Below the pieces are notes generated by a model. It saw nothing but the letters and a program-made list of their open reading frames with translations. It was not told the DNA's origin and did not search any database. A DNA stretch of 64,000 nt from Chloroflexota bacterium. GTDB lineage: Bacteria > Chloroflexota > UBA11872. Within the stretch, counting starts at the first letter, position 1; the number at the start of each line of letters is the position of its first letter. The stretch lies in contig JAJDZU010000009.1 in assembly GCA_022824495.1 (NCBI GenBank), positions 124,001 to 188,000 on the forward strand, read 5' to 3'. The translations under genes and the position numbers were made by a program. Below, in pieces: positions 1 to 8,698 of this stretch.

Positions 1-229
1 CATAGAAGCCGACCATGCCGTGATTGAAGGGCCGCATGCCGGAAAGCATGGTGCGGCGGGCGCCGATGCATGAGGGAACTTCGGCGTAGGCGCGGGTGAA
101 GTTGGTTCCGCTGGCCGCCAGGAAGTCGAGGTTGGGGGTGGCCAGGGGATCGGCGCCGTTGATGCTGAGGGCGTCGCCGCGTTGCTGGTCGGTCGTGATG
201 AAGATGACGTGCGGGCGGCTTGCGGCCAA
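1..229 (-). CDS. Sulfatase, N-terminal part (runs off window)
   Basis: Reverse-strand frame reads about 76 residues of a type I (alkaline-phosphatase superfamily) sulfatase, then leaves the window. Residues 5-17 carry the usual opening beta strand and metal site (RPHVIFITTDQQR, with D14 and Q15 as likely calcium ligands). A cysteine at residue 54 sits in CIGARR, followed by MLSG, where the formylglycine motif C-x-P-x-R belongs; the third position is Gly, not Pro. I chose TTG at 229: it starts seven residues before the core strand, and a CATAAT box at 262-267 (minus strand) would place transcription start about 26 bases upstream. TTG at 262 is the only other in-frame option before a stop. It is transcribed away from the propeller enzyme at 406. 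Family assignment is firm; substrate is unknown. Confidence 0.88.
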   Translation of the reverse strand, partial: MAASRPHVIFITTDQQRGDALSINGADPLATPNLDFLAASGTNFTRAYAEVPSCIGARRTMLSGMRPFNHGMVGFY

Positions 230-340
230 GGCGCGGAACCTGTTGCAGCAGACGCGGCTCAATTATGGCGCACGAACGGTCGGAGGTCGCGTGCGGACGT
301 CTCAGAGTCTGGATCGACACTACGGGTTGGAGTGGCCTGG

Positions 341-370
341 CTGACCGGTCCGACGGATTGGGCATATAGT
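341..370 (+). promoter_or_regulatory. Candidate sigma-70 promoter upstream of the propeller gene
   Basis: CTGACC at 341-346 and TATAGT at 365-370 are separated by 18 bases and lie about 35 bases before the start at 406. The -10 matches five of six consensus positions, the -35 four of six. Plausible but unproven. Confidence 0.35.
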
Positions 371-405
371 CAGCGACGCGGCCGGGGTTCGCTACAGGGG
401 CGAAA

Positions 406-1980
406 GTGATGGCTGAGTTGCTGCCGGGGCGGGTTCCGCCGTTCGACGTTGCCGCCGGGTATCACCCGATCATGGACTACCGATTCGTGAGTGCCGGGCA
501 ACCGCGCTGGGTTGGGGCGGACGGCAAGCCGATTCACTACTGGGAGACGGCGGATCCCGAGGGGATTCGCGCGGCGCACGCGGACGTGCCGCGCGGAATC
601 GAGTTGCGGACGCAGCCGGCCGAACGGTCGGATCCGATTCTGACCTGTACCGAGCCGTGGGAGTACAACAACGGCGGTCCGGCGATCATTCGCGACGGCG
701 GGCTGTACCGCATGTGGTACCACGCGATCGCGCCGGATCACTGGGATCCGGAGATCGCGGCGACGCTGAAGTGGGGTCCCGACTGGGGAGGCTTTCTTTG
801 CTACGCGGAATCCGACGACGGGTTCGAATGGCGCAAGCCGGATTGCGGTCAGTACGCGTGGCAGGGGCAGGAGGCCACGAACATCGTGTTTGGCCGAGAA
901 CTGGCGGGCGAGCCGGGAATCCATGGAGAGTCGGTATTCCTGGATCCTCAGGCGCCAGCGCATGAGCGGTTCAAGGCGATTTACATGGGCCGGCTCTCGA
1001 AGGACGTCATTACTCATTGGGCGCGGGAGCATCCGGAGCGGGTGGACCCGTGGATTGCGGTGCATCCCGATCGCGGGTTCTTCGTAGCTACGTCGCCGGA
1101 CGGGATCAAATGGACCGCGCATCCGGAGCCCGTCGTGATCTTCATCAGCGACACCATGAACGTGGTGGATTGGAACGCGGAGCGGCAGAGCTACGTATGG
1201 TATTCACGGGGATGGTCTTGGGACCGGCGCACGATCGCGCGGGCCGAAAGCCGCGATTTCTTTGACTGGCCGCTGCCGGAGCAGGTGTTGACCACGCCGC
1301 CGGACGACCTGGCGTTCACGGATATATACACCAACGGCAAGGTGACGTACCCGGGCGATCCGTCCACGCACATCATGTTTCCGACGCTGTACGACCGGGC
1401 GCTGGACACTACGTCGCTGGCAGTTGCGACCAGTTCGGACGACGTGGTGTGGAACTGGGTGCCGGGAGGGCCGGTGCTGGAGCCGGGGGCGGAGGGCACG
1501 TTCGACTCAGGGTGCCTTTTCTCGTGCAAGGGCCTTGTCGACCTGTCGGGCGACCGAATCGGAATGCCGTATTCGGGAAACAATCTGCCGCACAAGTACC
1601 CGCGACAGACGCTGGAGAGCGCCACGGCGTATGCCACGTGGGAGCGAGGCCGGATTGCAGGACTGGTTGCCGAGGGCGACGGTGCGTTCGCAACGCCGCA
1701 GTTACTGCTGAACGGGCGCGAGGTGCGGCTGAACGTGAAGACGGCGGCTGACGGCGAGGTGCGAGTCTCGGCCCTGGAACGCGGGGCCGGATGGACGTCG
1801 CGGCCGGGTCACGGTTCGTGGGTGGAGCTGGGTGCGAGCCGGTCGATCACGGGCGATCACCTGAGCGTGCCGGTGGACTGGAATGGGAGCCCGCGGCTCA
1901 AACTCTCGGCGCACGGGCCGGTGACACTTCGCTTCCAGATGCGGAAGGCGACGCTGTTCGGGTTTGAGGTCACCGGATAG
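406..1980 (+). CDS. Beta-propeller glycosidase-like protein
   Basis: A 524-residue protein with the repeated S-x-D-[GD]-x-x-W strand-turn signature (for example SDDGFEW, SPDGIKW, SSDDVVW) typical of five-bladed GH43/GH32-like propellers, followed by a C-terminal beta-sandwich of about 90 residues from residue 430. No signal peptide is visible, so it probably acts in the cytosol on imported oligosaccharides. The start is a GTG directly followed by ATG at 409; either may be used. It resembles the product at 3405-4901 in blade motifs and in the C-terminal domain. It stands between a divergent sulfatase and a hydroxyacid dehydrogenase, which suggests a role in sugar breakdown. I cannot identify catalytic carboxylates with confidence, so the hydrolase activity is an inference. 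Confidence 0.82.
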   Translation: MMAELLPGRVPPFDVAAGYHPIMDYRFVSAGQPRWVGADGKPIHYWETADPEGIRAAHADVPRGIELRTQPAERSDPILTCTEPWEYNNGGPAIIRDGGLYRMWYHAIAPDHWDPEIAATLKWGPDWGGFLCYAESDDGFEWRKPDCGQYAWQGQEATNIVFGRELAGEPGIHGESVFLDPQAPAHERFKAIYMGRLSKDVITHWAREHPERVDPWIAVHPDRGFFVATSPDGIKWTAHPEPVVIFISDTMNVVDWNAERQSYVWYSRGWSWDRRTIARAESRDFFDWPLPEQVLTTPPDDLAFTDIYTNGKVTYPGDPSTHIMFPTLYDRALDTTSLAVATSSDDVVWNWVPGGPVLEPGAEGTFDSGCLFSCKGLVDLSGDRIGMPYSGNNLPHKYPRQTLESATAYATWERGRIAGLVAEGDGAFATPQLLLNGREVRLNVKTAADGEVRVSALERGAGWTSRPGHGSWVELGASRSITGDHLSVPVDWNGSPRLKLSAHGPVTLRFQMRKATLFGFEVTG

Positions 1981-2047
1981 CCGCAACACTTATCGGCATA
2001 GACTTGACGTAACGCTCGGACACAGGGAAGCCAGGGACGGGGCGCTT

Positions 2048-3004
2048 ATGAAGATCGTGATTGGCACGGGTCAGTTCGGCGAGGACTACGCGGAGCGGCT
2101 GGGCGCGCGCTTTCCCGAGGTCACATTCTCCATGGCCCTGACCGATCCGGACGAGGTGCGCGAGATCGTGGATGCCGATGCGTTCCTGGGCTGGCCGGAG
2201 CCCGAAGCGATAGCCGCAGCGCAGCGGCTGCGCTGGATTCACGTGCCGGGCATGGGGATCAATAACACGATGCTAAGCCCGGGTATTACCGAGTCCGGGA
2301 TCGTGGTGACGAATTCGCCGGGGGCGCACACGAGCCCTATCGCCGACCACGTGATGTTCTTCGTGCTGTCGCTGGCGCACCAAGGTCGCCGGTTGCTGGA
2401 CGATCAGCGGGCGCGGCGCTGGGATACCGGGTCGTACGAGCGCAAGCTGCGCGACCTGGACGGCTCCCACATGCTGCTGATCGGGCTGGGCGGTATTGGA
2501 CGCGCCGTGCATCAGCGCGCCATGAGCTTTGGGATGCAGGTGTCGGCGATCGATCCGACACCGACGGACGTGCCGGCGGGCATTCGCGAGATCGGCGGTG
2601 TGGAGCGGCTGAACGAGCTGCTGGCCGAAACCGATTGGCTGGTTGTCACCGTACCCATTACGCCGGGCACCCGGAACATGATCGACGCCCGACGGATCGG
2701 CTTGCTGAAGCAAGGCGCCGCGGTGATCGTGATTTCGCGCGGCGGGATCGTGGACGAGGACGCGCTGGCGGAGGGACTGCGTTCGGGGCGGCTTTCCGGC
2801 GCGGGGCTGGATGCGACGGCAACTGAGCCGCTGCCCGCGGAGAGTCCGCTGTGGGACATGGACAACGTGCTGATCTCGCCTCACTGCTCGGGTGTCACGC
2901 CCAGCATGTGGAAACAGCGGCAGCAAACGCTTGAGGACCAGGTGGGTCGCTTTGTTGAAGGGCGGCCGCTGGCGTATGTCTGCGATCTTGAGCGGGGGTA
3001 TTAG
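2048..3004 (+). CDS. D-2-hydroxyacid dehydrogenase (NAD-dependent)
   Basis: 318 residues with the split catalytic/Rossmann layout of the D-isomer-specific 2-hydroxyacid dehydrogenases, which interconvert 2-oxoacids and D-2-hydroxyacids. The nucleotide loop is GLGGIG at 146-151; the catalytic triad is visible as R231 (in SRGGIVDE), E260 and H279 (in SPHCSG). An open frame extends upstream to 1964, but ATG at 2048 begins the first beta strand (MKIVIG) and follows a G-rich stretch, so I use it. It lies 67 bases after the propeller gene on the same strand and is probably cotranscribed. It may oxidise or reduce a sugar-derived acid; the substrate cannot be read from the sequence. Confidence 0.9.
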   Translation: MKIVIGTGQFGEDYAERLGARFPEVTFSMALTDPDEVREIVDADAFLGWPEPEAIAAAQRLRWIHVPGMGINNTMLSPGITESGIVVTNSPGAHTSPIADHVMFFVLSLAHQGRRLLDDQRARRWDTGSYERKLRDLDGSHMLLIGLGGIGRAVHQRAMSFGMQVSAIDPTPTDVPAGIREIGGVERLNELLAETDWLVVTVPITPGTRNMIDARRIGLLKQGAAVIVISRGGIVDEDALAEGLRSGRLSGAGLDATATEPLPAESPLWDMDNVLISPHCSGVTPSMWKQRQQTLEDQVGRFVEGRPLAYVCDLERGY

Positions 3005-3143
3005 GCCGGGGGCAGGCTCATCGCGCTTCCGGGTGGTTGATCAAGATGCCTCGTGTGCCAACTGGAACCTTCTACTTGACATAAGGCACAGCAGCAGGCG
3101 TTGTGGCTTGGGTGTGGGCGGACTCTCGATGTTGGAGCGCTGC

Positions 3144-3371
3144 CTATGGCGTAATCGAGAGATAGTCGCCGCCGGGCGTCCTGGTGGCGCGGGATTCGAA
3201 GAAGGTGCCGCGCTCGGTGCGGTAGACGACGTGGCCGTCGACGGATGGGGCGGTGATCAGGCCGAGGTGCTCGCGCACGACCAGTTCGCCGGGCGGCGCG
3301 GCGAACTGGTCGTGCCTGTCCTGCAGGTTGATTGATTCCGCCAGCGGCTGCGGCGGATAGCGCGCACTCAT
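3144..3371 (-). CDS. Small hypothetical protein
   Basis: 75 residues, no recognised family. Third codon positions are strongly G/C and the reading frame is uninterrupted, as in neighbouring genes, which supports a real gene. It is soluble and slightly acidic, without signal peptide, membrane segment or cysteine. It starts 33 bases after the stop of the propeller gene 3405-4901 and is the last gene of the importer operon, so it is likely cotranscribed and may serve the same substrate. No function is proposed. Confidence 0.6.
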   Translation of the reverse strand: MSARYPPQPLAESINLQDRHDQFAAPPGELVVREHLGLITAPSVDGHVVYRTERGTFFESRATRTPGGDYLSITP

Positions 3372-3404
3372 TAGGTGGACCCTGCGGTACCGCGGCTGCG
3401 AAGC

Positions 3405-4901
3405 CTAGGACAGTCCGTAGGCGTAGAGGCGCGCGGCGCCGTAGAGCCAGAAGCGGAGCTTGACGCGCCTGGATTCGAGATCGGAGAGGTTCTTGCCGTT
3501 CCAGGCGACGGGGCGGCGCAGACCGTCGATGAAGATGTCGTCGGAGTCCCGGCGGGTGAAGCCATCGAGGGGCTGGTTGGTGTCGGGGTCGAGTACCTCG
3601 ACTTCGATCCAGCTGCGATTTTGGCGGACGTCGCCGACGTTGAGGGTCAGGCTGGAGAGGCCCTCTACCTCAATAGGCGTCGTGGTGGCGTGGCCGGGGG
3701 TTTCGCGGTCGGGGGTTTCGAGGCAGGTGAAGCCGTCCTCGCGGAGGGTGGCAAGGCCCATACGCACGACGCGCCCGGAGCCGCTGCCGGAGCCGCCGTA
3801 GTCGATGCCCGGTATGAAGTTCTCGGGTGGCCAGGTGGTGAAGTCCTCGGCCGCGCCGCCGTAGTACAGGTAGATGGTGCCGTCCTTGACTACGGGCTTG
3901 TCGGAGATGACGAGCAGGCCGCCGTCCCACTCGGTGTGGGCGCCGCGGGGGATGGTGGGCTGGTGAGGGTTGACGCGCTCGAAGTTGGCGCCGTCGGCGC
4001 TCACAGCCAGGCGAATGTCTCCGCCATACATGCCGTAGAGCCCGTAGTCGCTGGGCACGTACCAGCCGTACTCGTAGGCCATGATCCAGGCGCCGCCGTA
4101 AGGCCCCATCATGACGTGATGGTCTTCTTCCTCGAGGCCGTCGTTGGGTGAAATCAGCGGGTTTTCGTCGGCTTCGCGGAAGTTCTCGATGTCCGGGCCG
4201 TAGGCCAGGAACTTGGCTCGGCCCTGCGAGGGGTTTCGCTTGGCGAACTGCTTTAGATGGGGCTCATCCAGATCCACCATCCACTGATAGACGAACTTGA
4301 AGCGCCGGCTTGGATCGGGGTCCTGATCGTCACGGACCAGGACGCCGACGTCGGGCGGTCGTCCACCCCATCGCGGCAGCAGGATTCGCTCGCCGGTGGT
4401 CCAGTTGATGCCGTCCGGGGAGAAGATTGCACGCGCGCCGTGTTCGCTGTAGGCGGGTTCGCCGACATAGCTGTGCAGGCGCTTGATGCCCTTGAAGCGC
4501 TTATTGGGGTCGGGCTCGGCGTCGTCCTTGATGACTGGACCGCGACCTTCGATGACGATGTTGTTCTCTTTGCTGCCCTTGTACTCGAACATTCCGAGAT
4601 TGGGTTTGTGCCAGTTAACGCCGTCTTCGCTTATGGCGTAGCCGGTGGCCCACCATCTGGCGCCGCCCATGTCGGACCCGGCGTACCAGGCCTTGAAGAG
4701 CTTGTCCTCTTCGTCGTAGATGACGCTCTGGGACGACCAGGGGGCGCAGTGGGTGGAGTCCCACTCGTGGATGTCGCCGAGCGGTAGCACGGGGTTGAGC
4801 GGGTGCTTTTCGGCCTTGCAGACGGCCCGGACGACGTTGTGGCAGGACTCCACACGGTTCAGGAGGAGGAAGCCGTCGCTGCTGGATGGGTTGGCGCTCA
4901 T
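3405..4901 (-). CDS. Beta-propeller glycosidase-like protein, importer-linked
   Basis: 498 residues with propeller blade motifs SEDGVNW, SPDGINW and SADGANF, and a C-terminal beta-sandwich from about residue 410, the same architecture as the protein at 406-1980. It belongs with GH43/GH32-like enzymes that act on sugars at a chain end, but the exact activity is not predictable. The open frame continues to 4952; I choose ATG 4901 because GAAGG lies eight bases before it and the preceding 17 residues look non-coding. No signal peptide. It follows the two permease genes on the same strand, which fits cytosolic cleavage of the imported sugar. Confidence 0.83.
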   Translation of the reverse strand: MSANPSSSDGFLLLNRVESCHNVVRAVCKAEKHPLNPVLPLGDIHEWDSTHCAPWSSQSVIYDEEDKLFKAWYAGSDMGGARWWATGYAISEDGVNWHKPNLGMFEYKGSKENNIVIEGRGPVIKDDAEPDPNKRFKGIKRLHSYVGEPAYSEHGARAIFSPDGINWTTGERILLPRWGGRPPDVGVLVRDDQDPDPSRRFKFVYQWMVDLDEPHLKQFAKRNPSQGRAKFLAYGPDIENFREADENPLISPNDGLEEEDHHVMMGPYGGAWIMAYEYGWYVPSDYGLYGMYGGDIRLAVSADGANFERVNPHQPTIPRGAHTEWDGGLLVISDKPVVKDGTIYLYYGGAAEDFTTWPPENFIPGIDYGGSGSGSGRVVRMGLATLREDGFTCLETPDRETPGHATTTPIEVEGLSSLTLNVGDVRQNRSWIEVEVLDPDTNQPLDGFTRRDSDDIFIDGLRRPVAWNGKNLSDLESRRVKLRFWLYGAARLYAYGLS

Positions 4902-5022
4902 GTGGAGACCTTCGAGGCTGAAGAGGAGCCGACGCTCAGCATAGGCGCACATGAAACCCGACGCGACCAGCCCCTACAGTCCAGAAGGTCTAGCGAAACG
5001 AATCGCGGTTGGGCGACGCGAG

Positions 5023-5898
5023 CTAGCCCTTGATGCCGGTTAGGGCGATTCCTCGGATGAACTGCTTTTGGGCCAGGAAGAAGGCGACGATCATCGGGAC
5101 GATGAGAAGCATGGCGCCGGCCATGAGGAGGTGGTATTCGGTGCCGAACCTGGAGACGAAGAATCTCAGTCCTACCGCCAGGGTGAGGTTCTCGGTACGC
5201 AGGAGGTAGATCAACGGCTCCAGGAAGTCGTTCCAGCGGTTCATGAACGAGAAGACCGCGATGGTAGCGATGGCAGGCACCGAGAGTGGGATGACGACCT
5301 TGCGCAGGATCTGGAGGTGGGAGGCGCCGTCGATACGCGCCGCGTCGTCTAGCTCGCGCGGCAGCGTCAGGAAGAACTGCCGCATGATGAAGATGTAGAA
5401 GGCGGTTCCAAAGAGACGCGGAATCAGCAGCGGCCACAAGGTGTCGATCATGTCCAGGCGGTGGAAGATCAGCCAGCGCGGGATCAGGGTGACGGCGCCC
5501 GGGAGCATCATCGTGGCCAGCACGCCGATAAACAGCTTGTCGCGTGCCGCAAAGCGGGTGCGTGCGAAGCCATAGGCCACCGACACGCTGGTTACGGTCT
5601 CGGCGACCACGCTGAACGAGACCACGATGAGGGAGTTCTTGATCCACGACCACGTGGGACCGTTCTGCCACATGATGGCGTAGTTTTCCCAGACCGGCGG
5701 CAAGGGAACGATGATCGGCGGGACGACGTAGAGGTCGGATTCCTTGGTCAGCGAAGTTCGCAGCATGAAGAAGACGGGGTACATGTATACAAAGGAACCG
5801 CCGACCACGATGAGGTAGAGGAGGACTCGGCGCGTCCAGCGAAACGCGCGCAACGCGATCGGCCGTCGCTGCCCTGCTTCGGCGGTTGTCGCCGCCAT
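5023..5898 (-). CDS. ABC sugar importer permease, MalG type
   Basis: 291 residues with about six transmembrane segments, the first near residues 27-47. The cytoplasmic EAA loop that docks the ATPase is seen as ELDDAARIDGAS at about residues 183-194, and the C-terminus ends in the GIALTGIKG typical of MalG/UgpE-type permeases of the carbohydrate-uptake CUT1 family. Its ATG directly follows the TAG of the partner permease, indicating translational coupling. It works with the permease at 5899-6855 and the binding protein at 6978-8609. No ATPase gene is in the operon. Confidence 0.93.
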   Translation of the reverse strand: MAATTAEAGQRRPIALRAFRWTRRVLLYLIVVGGSFVYMYPVFFMLRTSLTKESDLYVVPPIIVPLPPVWENYAIMWQNGPTWSWIKNSLIVVSFSVVAETVTSVSVAYGFARTRFAARDKLFIGVLATMMLPGAVTLIPRWLIFHRLDMIDTLWPLLIPRLFGTAFYIFIMRQFFLTLPRELDDAARIDGASHLQILRKVVIPLSVPAIATIAVFSFMNRWNDFLEPLIYLLRTENLTLAVGLRFFVSRFGTEYHLLMAGAMLLIVPMIVAFFLAQKQFIRGIALTGIKG

Positions 5899-6855
5899 CT
5901 AGCCTGGCTCCTGGTATTCGTAGTAGACCCAGCGCCGAGCGCCCAGGAACTGGACGATCGTGGCTAAAAAGATTATGGCGAAGAGGATCCAGGAGATCGA
6001 GGCGGCGTAGCCCATCTTGAAGGCGTTCCAGCCCATGATCCAGATATAGAGCAGGATGAACAGGGTGGCGTTGTCGGGCCCGCCCTCGGTCATCAGCAGC
6101 GCCTGGGTCACGACCTGGAACGACCCGATTACACCCAGGATCAGGCTCAGGAAAATATAGGGAGTCATCATTGGAATAGTCACGTGGCGGACCTTCGCCC
6201 ACCAGCCGCCACCATCCACTTCCGCCGCTTCATAGAGGTGTTGGGGCACGCCCTGCAGGCCGGCCAGGAAGATCACCATGGAAGAACCCACGCCCCAGAA
6301 GCTCATGATGATGAGCGCAGGCATGGCCCAGGCGGTCGAAGTCAGCCACCGGGGACCCTCGATTCCGAACCATCCCAGCATCCCATTCAGCGCTCCGCGC
6401 GGCGCGAACAGCCAGATCCAGATGAGCGCCATGCCTACCCCGGATGTCACGGAGGGGATGTAGTACATCGTGCGCCAAATCGGCATTCCCCTGACCTTCT
6501 GATTGAGCAACCCGGCCACGGTAAAAGCGATCACGGTGGATCCGGGTACGTGGAACAGGGTGTAGTAGAACGTGTTCCAGAGGCTTTTGCCGACCAACGG
6601 GTCTGTGAAAGCAGCCTGATAGTTTCGAAATCCGATGAAGGAGGGCGGGCGACCCACGTCCCAGTTAAGGAACGAAATGATGAGCGCAAATATGTACGGC
6701 CCGAGGTCAAGCAGGATGAACCCCACGACCCAGGGGAAGATGAAGACCCAGCCTTCCTGATTGGATAGCCACTTGCGCATAGCACGCCAGCGCGACAGGC
6801 GGGCAGGCGTTCCGCCGAGACCCGTCGTCTTCGAGCTAAGGCTGCTCGACGCCAC
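5899..6855 (-). CDS. ABC sugar importer permease, MalF type
   Basis: 318 residues, about six transmembrane segments, with the EAA motif as HLYEAAEVDGGG near residues 222-233. It forms the heterodimeric channel with the MalG-type protein encoded immediately downstream (stop and start codons abut). The first 25 residues are a Ser/Arg-rich cytoplasmic tail. It lies 122 bases after the binding-protein gene, with a strong hairpin in the gap (6929-6961), the usual arrangement for making more binding protein than permease. CUT1 family by order and sequence; the sugar is unknown. Confidence 0.93.
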   Translation of the reverse strand: MASSSLSSKTTGLGGTPARLSRWRAMRKWLSNQEGWVFIFPWVVGFILLDLGPYIFALIISFLNWDVGRPPSFIGFRNYQAAFTDPLVGKSLWNTFYYTLFHVPGSTVIAFTVAGLLNQKVRGMPIWRTMYYIPSVTSGVGMALIWIWLFAPRGALNGMLGWFGIEGPRWLTSTAWAMPALIIMSFWGVGSSMVIFLAGLQGVPQHLYEAAEVDGGGWWAKVRHVTIPMMTPYIFLSLILGVIGSFQVVTQALLMTEGGPDNATLFILLYIWIMGWNAFKMGYAASISWILFAIIFLATIVQFLGARRWVYYEYQEPG

Positions 6856-6928
6856 GCTTCACCTCCGGGCTACTAGCCCGTATGCCCAGAGTCAACCTTC
6901 GCCTTTGGCAAAGACTGCATTTGGACAG

Positions 6929-6961
6929 CCGGTGGGGGCGCCAGAGCGACGCCCCCACCGG
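6929..6961 (-). promoter_or_regulatory. Intercistronic hairpin between binding-protein and permease genes
   Basis: A perfect 12-base-pair GC-rich inverted repeat (CCGGTGGGGGCG and its complement) with a nine-base loop, starting 16 bases after the stop of the binding-protein gene. No U-run follows in the transcript, so it looks like an mRNA-stabilising or partial-termination element that lowers permease expression. A similar structure lies at the same place in the second importer operon (40167-40201). Confidence 0.72.
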
Positions 6962-6977
6962 AACAAATCCTGAGAGC

Positions 6978-8609
6978 CTAGATCTCGCGTTGGAGAGCTT
7001 CGGTTCCCTCCGCGTCCAACTCTTCCATCATCTGGTAGGGGCTCTCGCCGCCAACCAGCGCCCGGTCGGTCAACTTGGCGCGGGAGAGACGGAACCACTC
7101 CAGCCAGTTCGGGTGCGAGTGGGTGCCGCGGACCCAGTTCTCGCGGAACTGGCCGACCTTCTCGGCCTCAGCGGCCAAGTCGGGGAAGTTGTCCGTTCCG
7201 CTGGCGAACTCGGTAATGAACGGGCTGTTCCAGATGTTCTTGACGGCCGGAACCACGGGCTGGAACTCGGCCAGGTACGGCGCCATGATGTCGCCGTGCC
7301 AGAAGAAGGCAAGCCCGGCGGCCTCCTCGGCGTTGCCGCGCTCCTCGGCGGCCCGGTTGACCACGATGTTGTTGGTCTCGTTGTGGTAGCCGCGGAGCCC
7401 CGAGTAGGGCGACTGATATGGCCAGAACACGTGGAAGTCGAAGCGACCGCCGATGCTGTTCTTGATGCCCCCGCCCGAGTTGTAGCCGAAGCCCGACATG
7501 CCAATCAGGCCAGTGGCAAACAGGTTACTTGAGCCGGAGGTGTTCGCCGGCGACTCCAGCGTGGCCTGTACCTCGTCGGTGTTTGGCGACACGCCGTCTT
7601 CCCAGGCCAGCTTCCACCAGTCGGCGAACGCCTCAACGGAGTTGCCGCCGGGCTGCGTGGCGATCGAAGCGGTGGACGTCTCGGTCGCCGTGTCGTACCA
7701 CTTGGCGCCTTCGCTGGCAAAGCGCTCGGCAAAGCCCTGGTTCCAACTGTAGGTCTGACGCTCAAAACCCCAAACGTTGGTTTCGGGGTCGCGCATCTGG
7801 GCCGCCAGGTCGCGCAGTTCGTCGAACGAATAGTCCTTGTCGGGAATGGTGACGCCGAACCGCTCGACCAGGCTCAGGTTGGCCATCATGGCGCCCACGT
7901 ACACCCCGTAGGGCACGCCCCGGGTGACCCCGTCCTTGTCGACCAGGTAGCCGTCGTGCCACCAGAAGTCGTCCTTCGTCAACCCCTCGCGCTGCATGTG
8001 CGGCTCGAGGTCCAGGTTGTACAGGTCAGCGTTCCACCACAGCTCGGACATTAGCTCCGGTCCCGAACCCGCCACGAGCAGGTTAGTCAGGATGCCGGAA
8101 TAGCCAACGGCGGTGCTGCCGCCGGAACCCGAGATGATGAGGATGTCAACCGTAACGTGCGGGTGGACCTTGTTGTATTCCTCGGCCATGAACTTGTGCG
8201 TGGCCGCGCGAACGCCCGAACCCCAGTCGGTGGAGAACTCCAGCCGCACCGGTGTCTTCTGCATCGGCGCTTCGACCATGACTTCCCTGGTGACGACCTT
8301 CTCGACGACCCTCTCCCGTTCGACGATCTCGGTCACCACGCGTTCAACCGGTACCTCGACTTGCTGGGTAACGATCTTTTCCTGCGTGACGATGCGATCG
8401 ACCGGGACTTCCCTGACTTCAGTTCTCGTCACGATCGTCTCGACGGGGACTTCCTTGAACACCGTGGTCTCGACCGGGACTTCTTTGGTGATGATTTGCG
8501 GCTCGGCTTCGCCGCAGGCCGCCAGGGCCGCGATGCCAGCCGCGCTTACACCCAGTCCACCGGCGATGCGCAGCATCCGGCGTCGGGTCATGTGTGAACT
8601 GATGCCCAT
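6978..8609 (-). CDS. Sugar-binding lipoprotein of ABC importer (Tat signal, long stalk)
   Basis: 543 residues. A twin-arginine signal (MTRRRML from residue 7) leads to lipobox LAAC with the lipidated cysteine at residue 32, so the protein is folded in the cytosol, exported by Tat and anchored outside the membrane. Residues 40-113 form a stalk of EVPVE-type repeats, followed by a family 1 extracellular solute-binding domain. The frame extends to 8639, but ATG 8609 is preceded by AGGGGAGG eight bases upstream, which decides the start. First gene of the operon with permeases at 5899-6855 and 5023-5898. Ligand likely an oligosaccharide, by neighbours. Confidence 0.93.
   Translation of the reverse strand: MGISSHMTRRRMLRIAGGLGVSAAGIAALAACGEAEPQIITKEVPVETTVFKEVPVETIVTRTEVREVPVDRIVTQEKIVTQQVEVPVERVVTEIVERERVVEKVVTREVMVEAPMQKTPVRLEFSTDWGSGVRAATHKFMAEEYNKVHPHVTVDILIISGSGGSTAVGYSGILTNLLVAGSGPELMSELWWNADLYNLDLEPHMQREGLTKDDFWWHDGYLVDKDGVTRGVPYGVYVGAMMANLSLVERFGVTIPDKDYSFDELRDLAAQMRDPETNVWGFERQTYSWNQGFAERFASEGAKWYDTATETSTASIATQPGGNSVEAFADWWKLAWEDGVSPNTDEVQATLESPANTSGSSNLFATGLIGMSGFGYNSGGGIKNSIGGRFDFHVFWPYQSPYSGLRGYHNETNNIVVNRAAEERGNAEEAAGLAFFWHGDIMAPYLAEFQPVVPAVKNIWNSPFITEFASGTDNFPDLAAEAEKVGQFRENWVRGTHSHPNWLEWFRLSRAKLTDRALVGGESPYQMMEELDAEGTEALQREI
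8271..8492 (-). repeat. Repetitive stalk-coding segment (EVPVE repeats)
   Basis: Encodes residues 40-113 of the binding protein: degenerate repeats around E-V-P-V-E-T/R-x-V, ending in VVTREVMVEAP. At DNA level the unit around GACCGGGACTTCC recurs on the plus strand. The same stalk with the same ending occurs in the second binding protein (41507-41680). Probably an extended spacer between lipid anchor and ligand domain. Confidence 0.75.
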
Positions 8610-8698
8610 ACCGTGAGCCTCCCCTAGAGAGCGCCGCATCCGCTCGGCGCCGAAGGCAAACGTAACATGCAGAGTCCAAAGCGTCCTAACCCGAAACG

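Noticed and set aside
3375-4151. 258-codon open frame on the plus strand
   Set aside because: Antisense shadow of the importer-linked propeller gene, low-complexity Gly/Ala/Val product.
8271-8492. Minisatellite or CRISPR-like array
   Set aside because: The repeats are in-frame, degenerate and without spacers; they code for the protein stalk.
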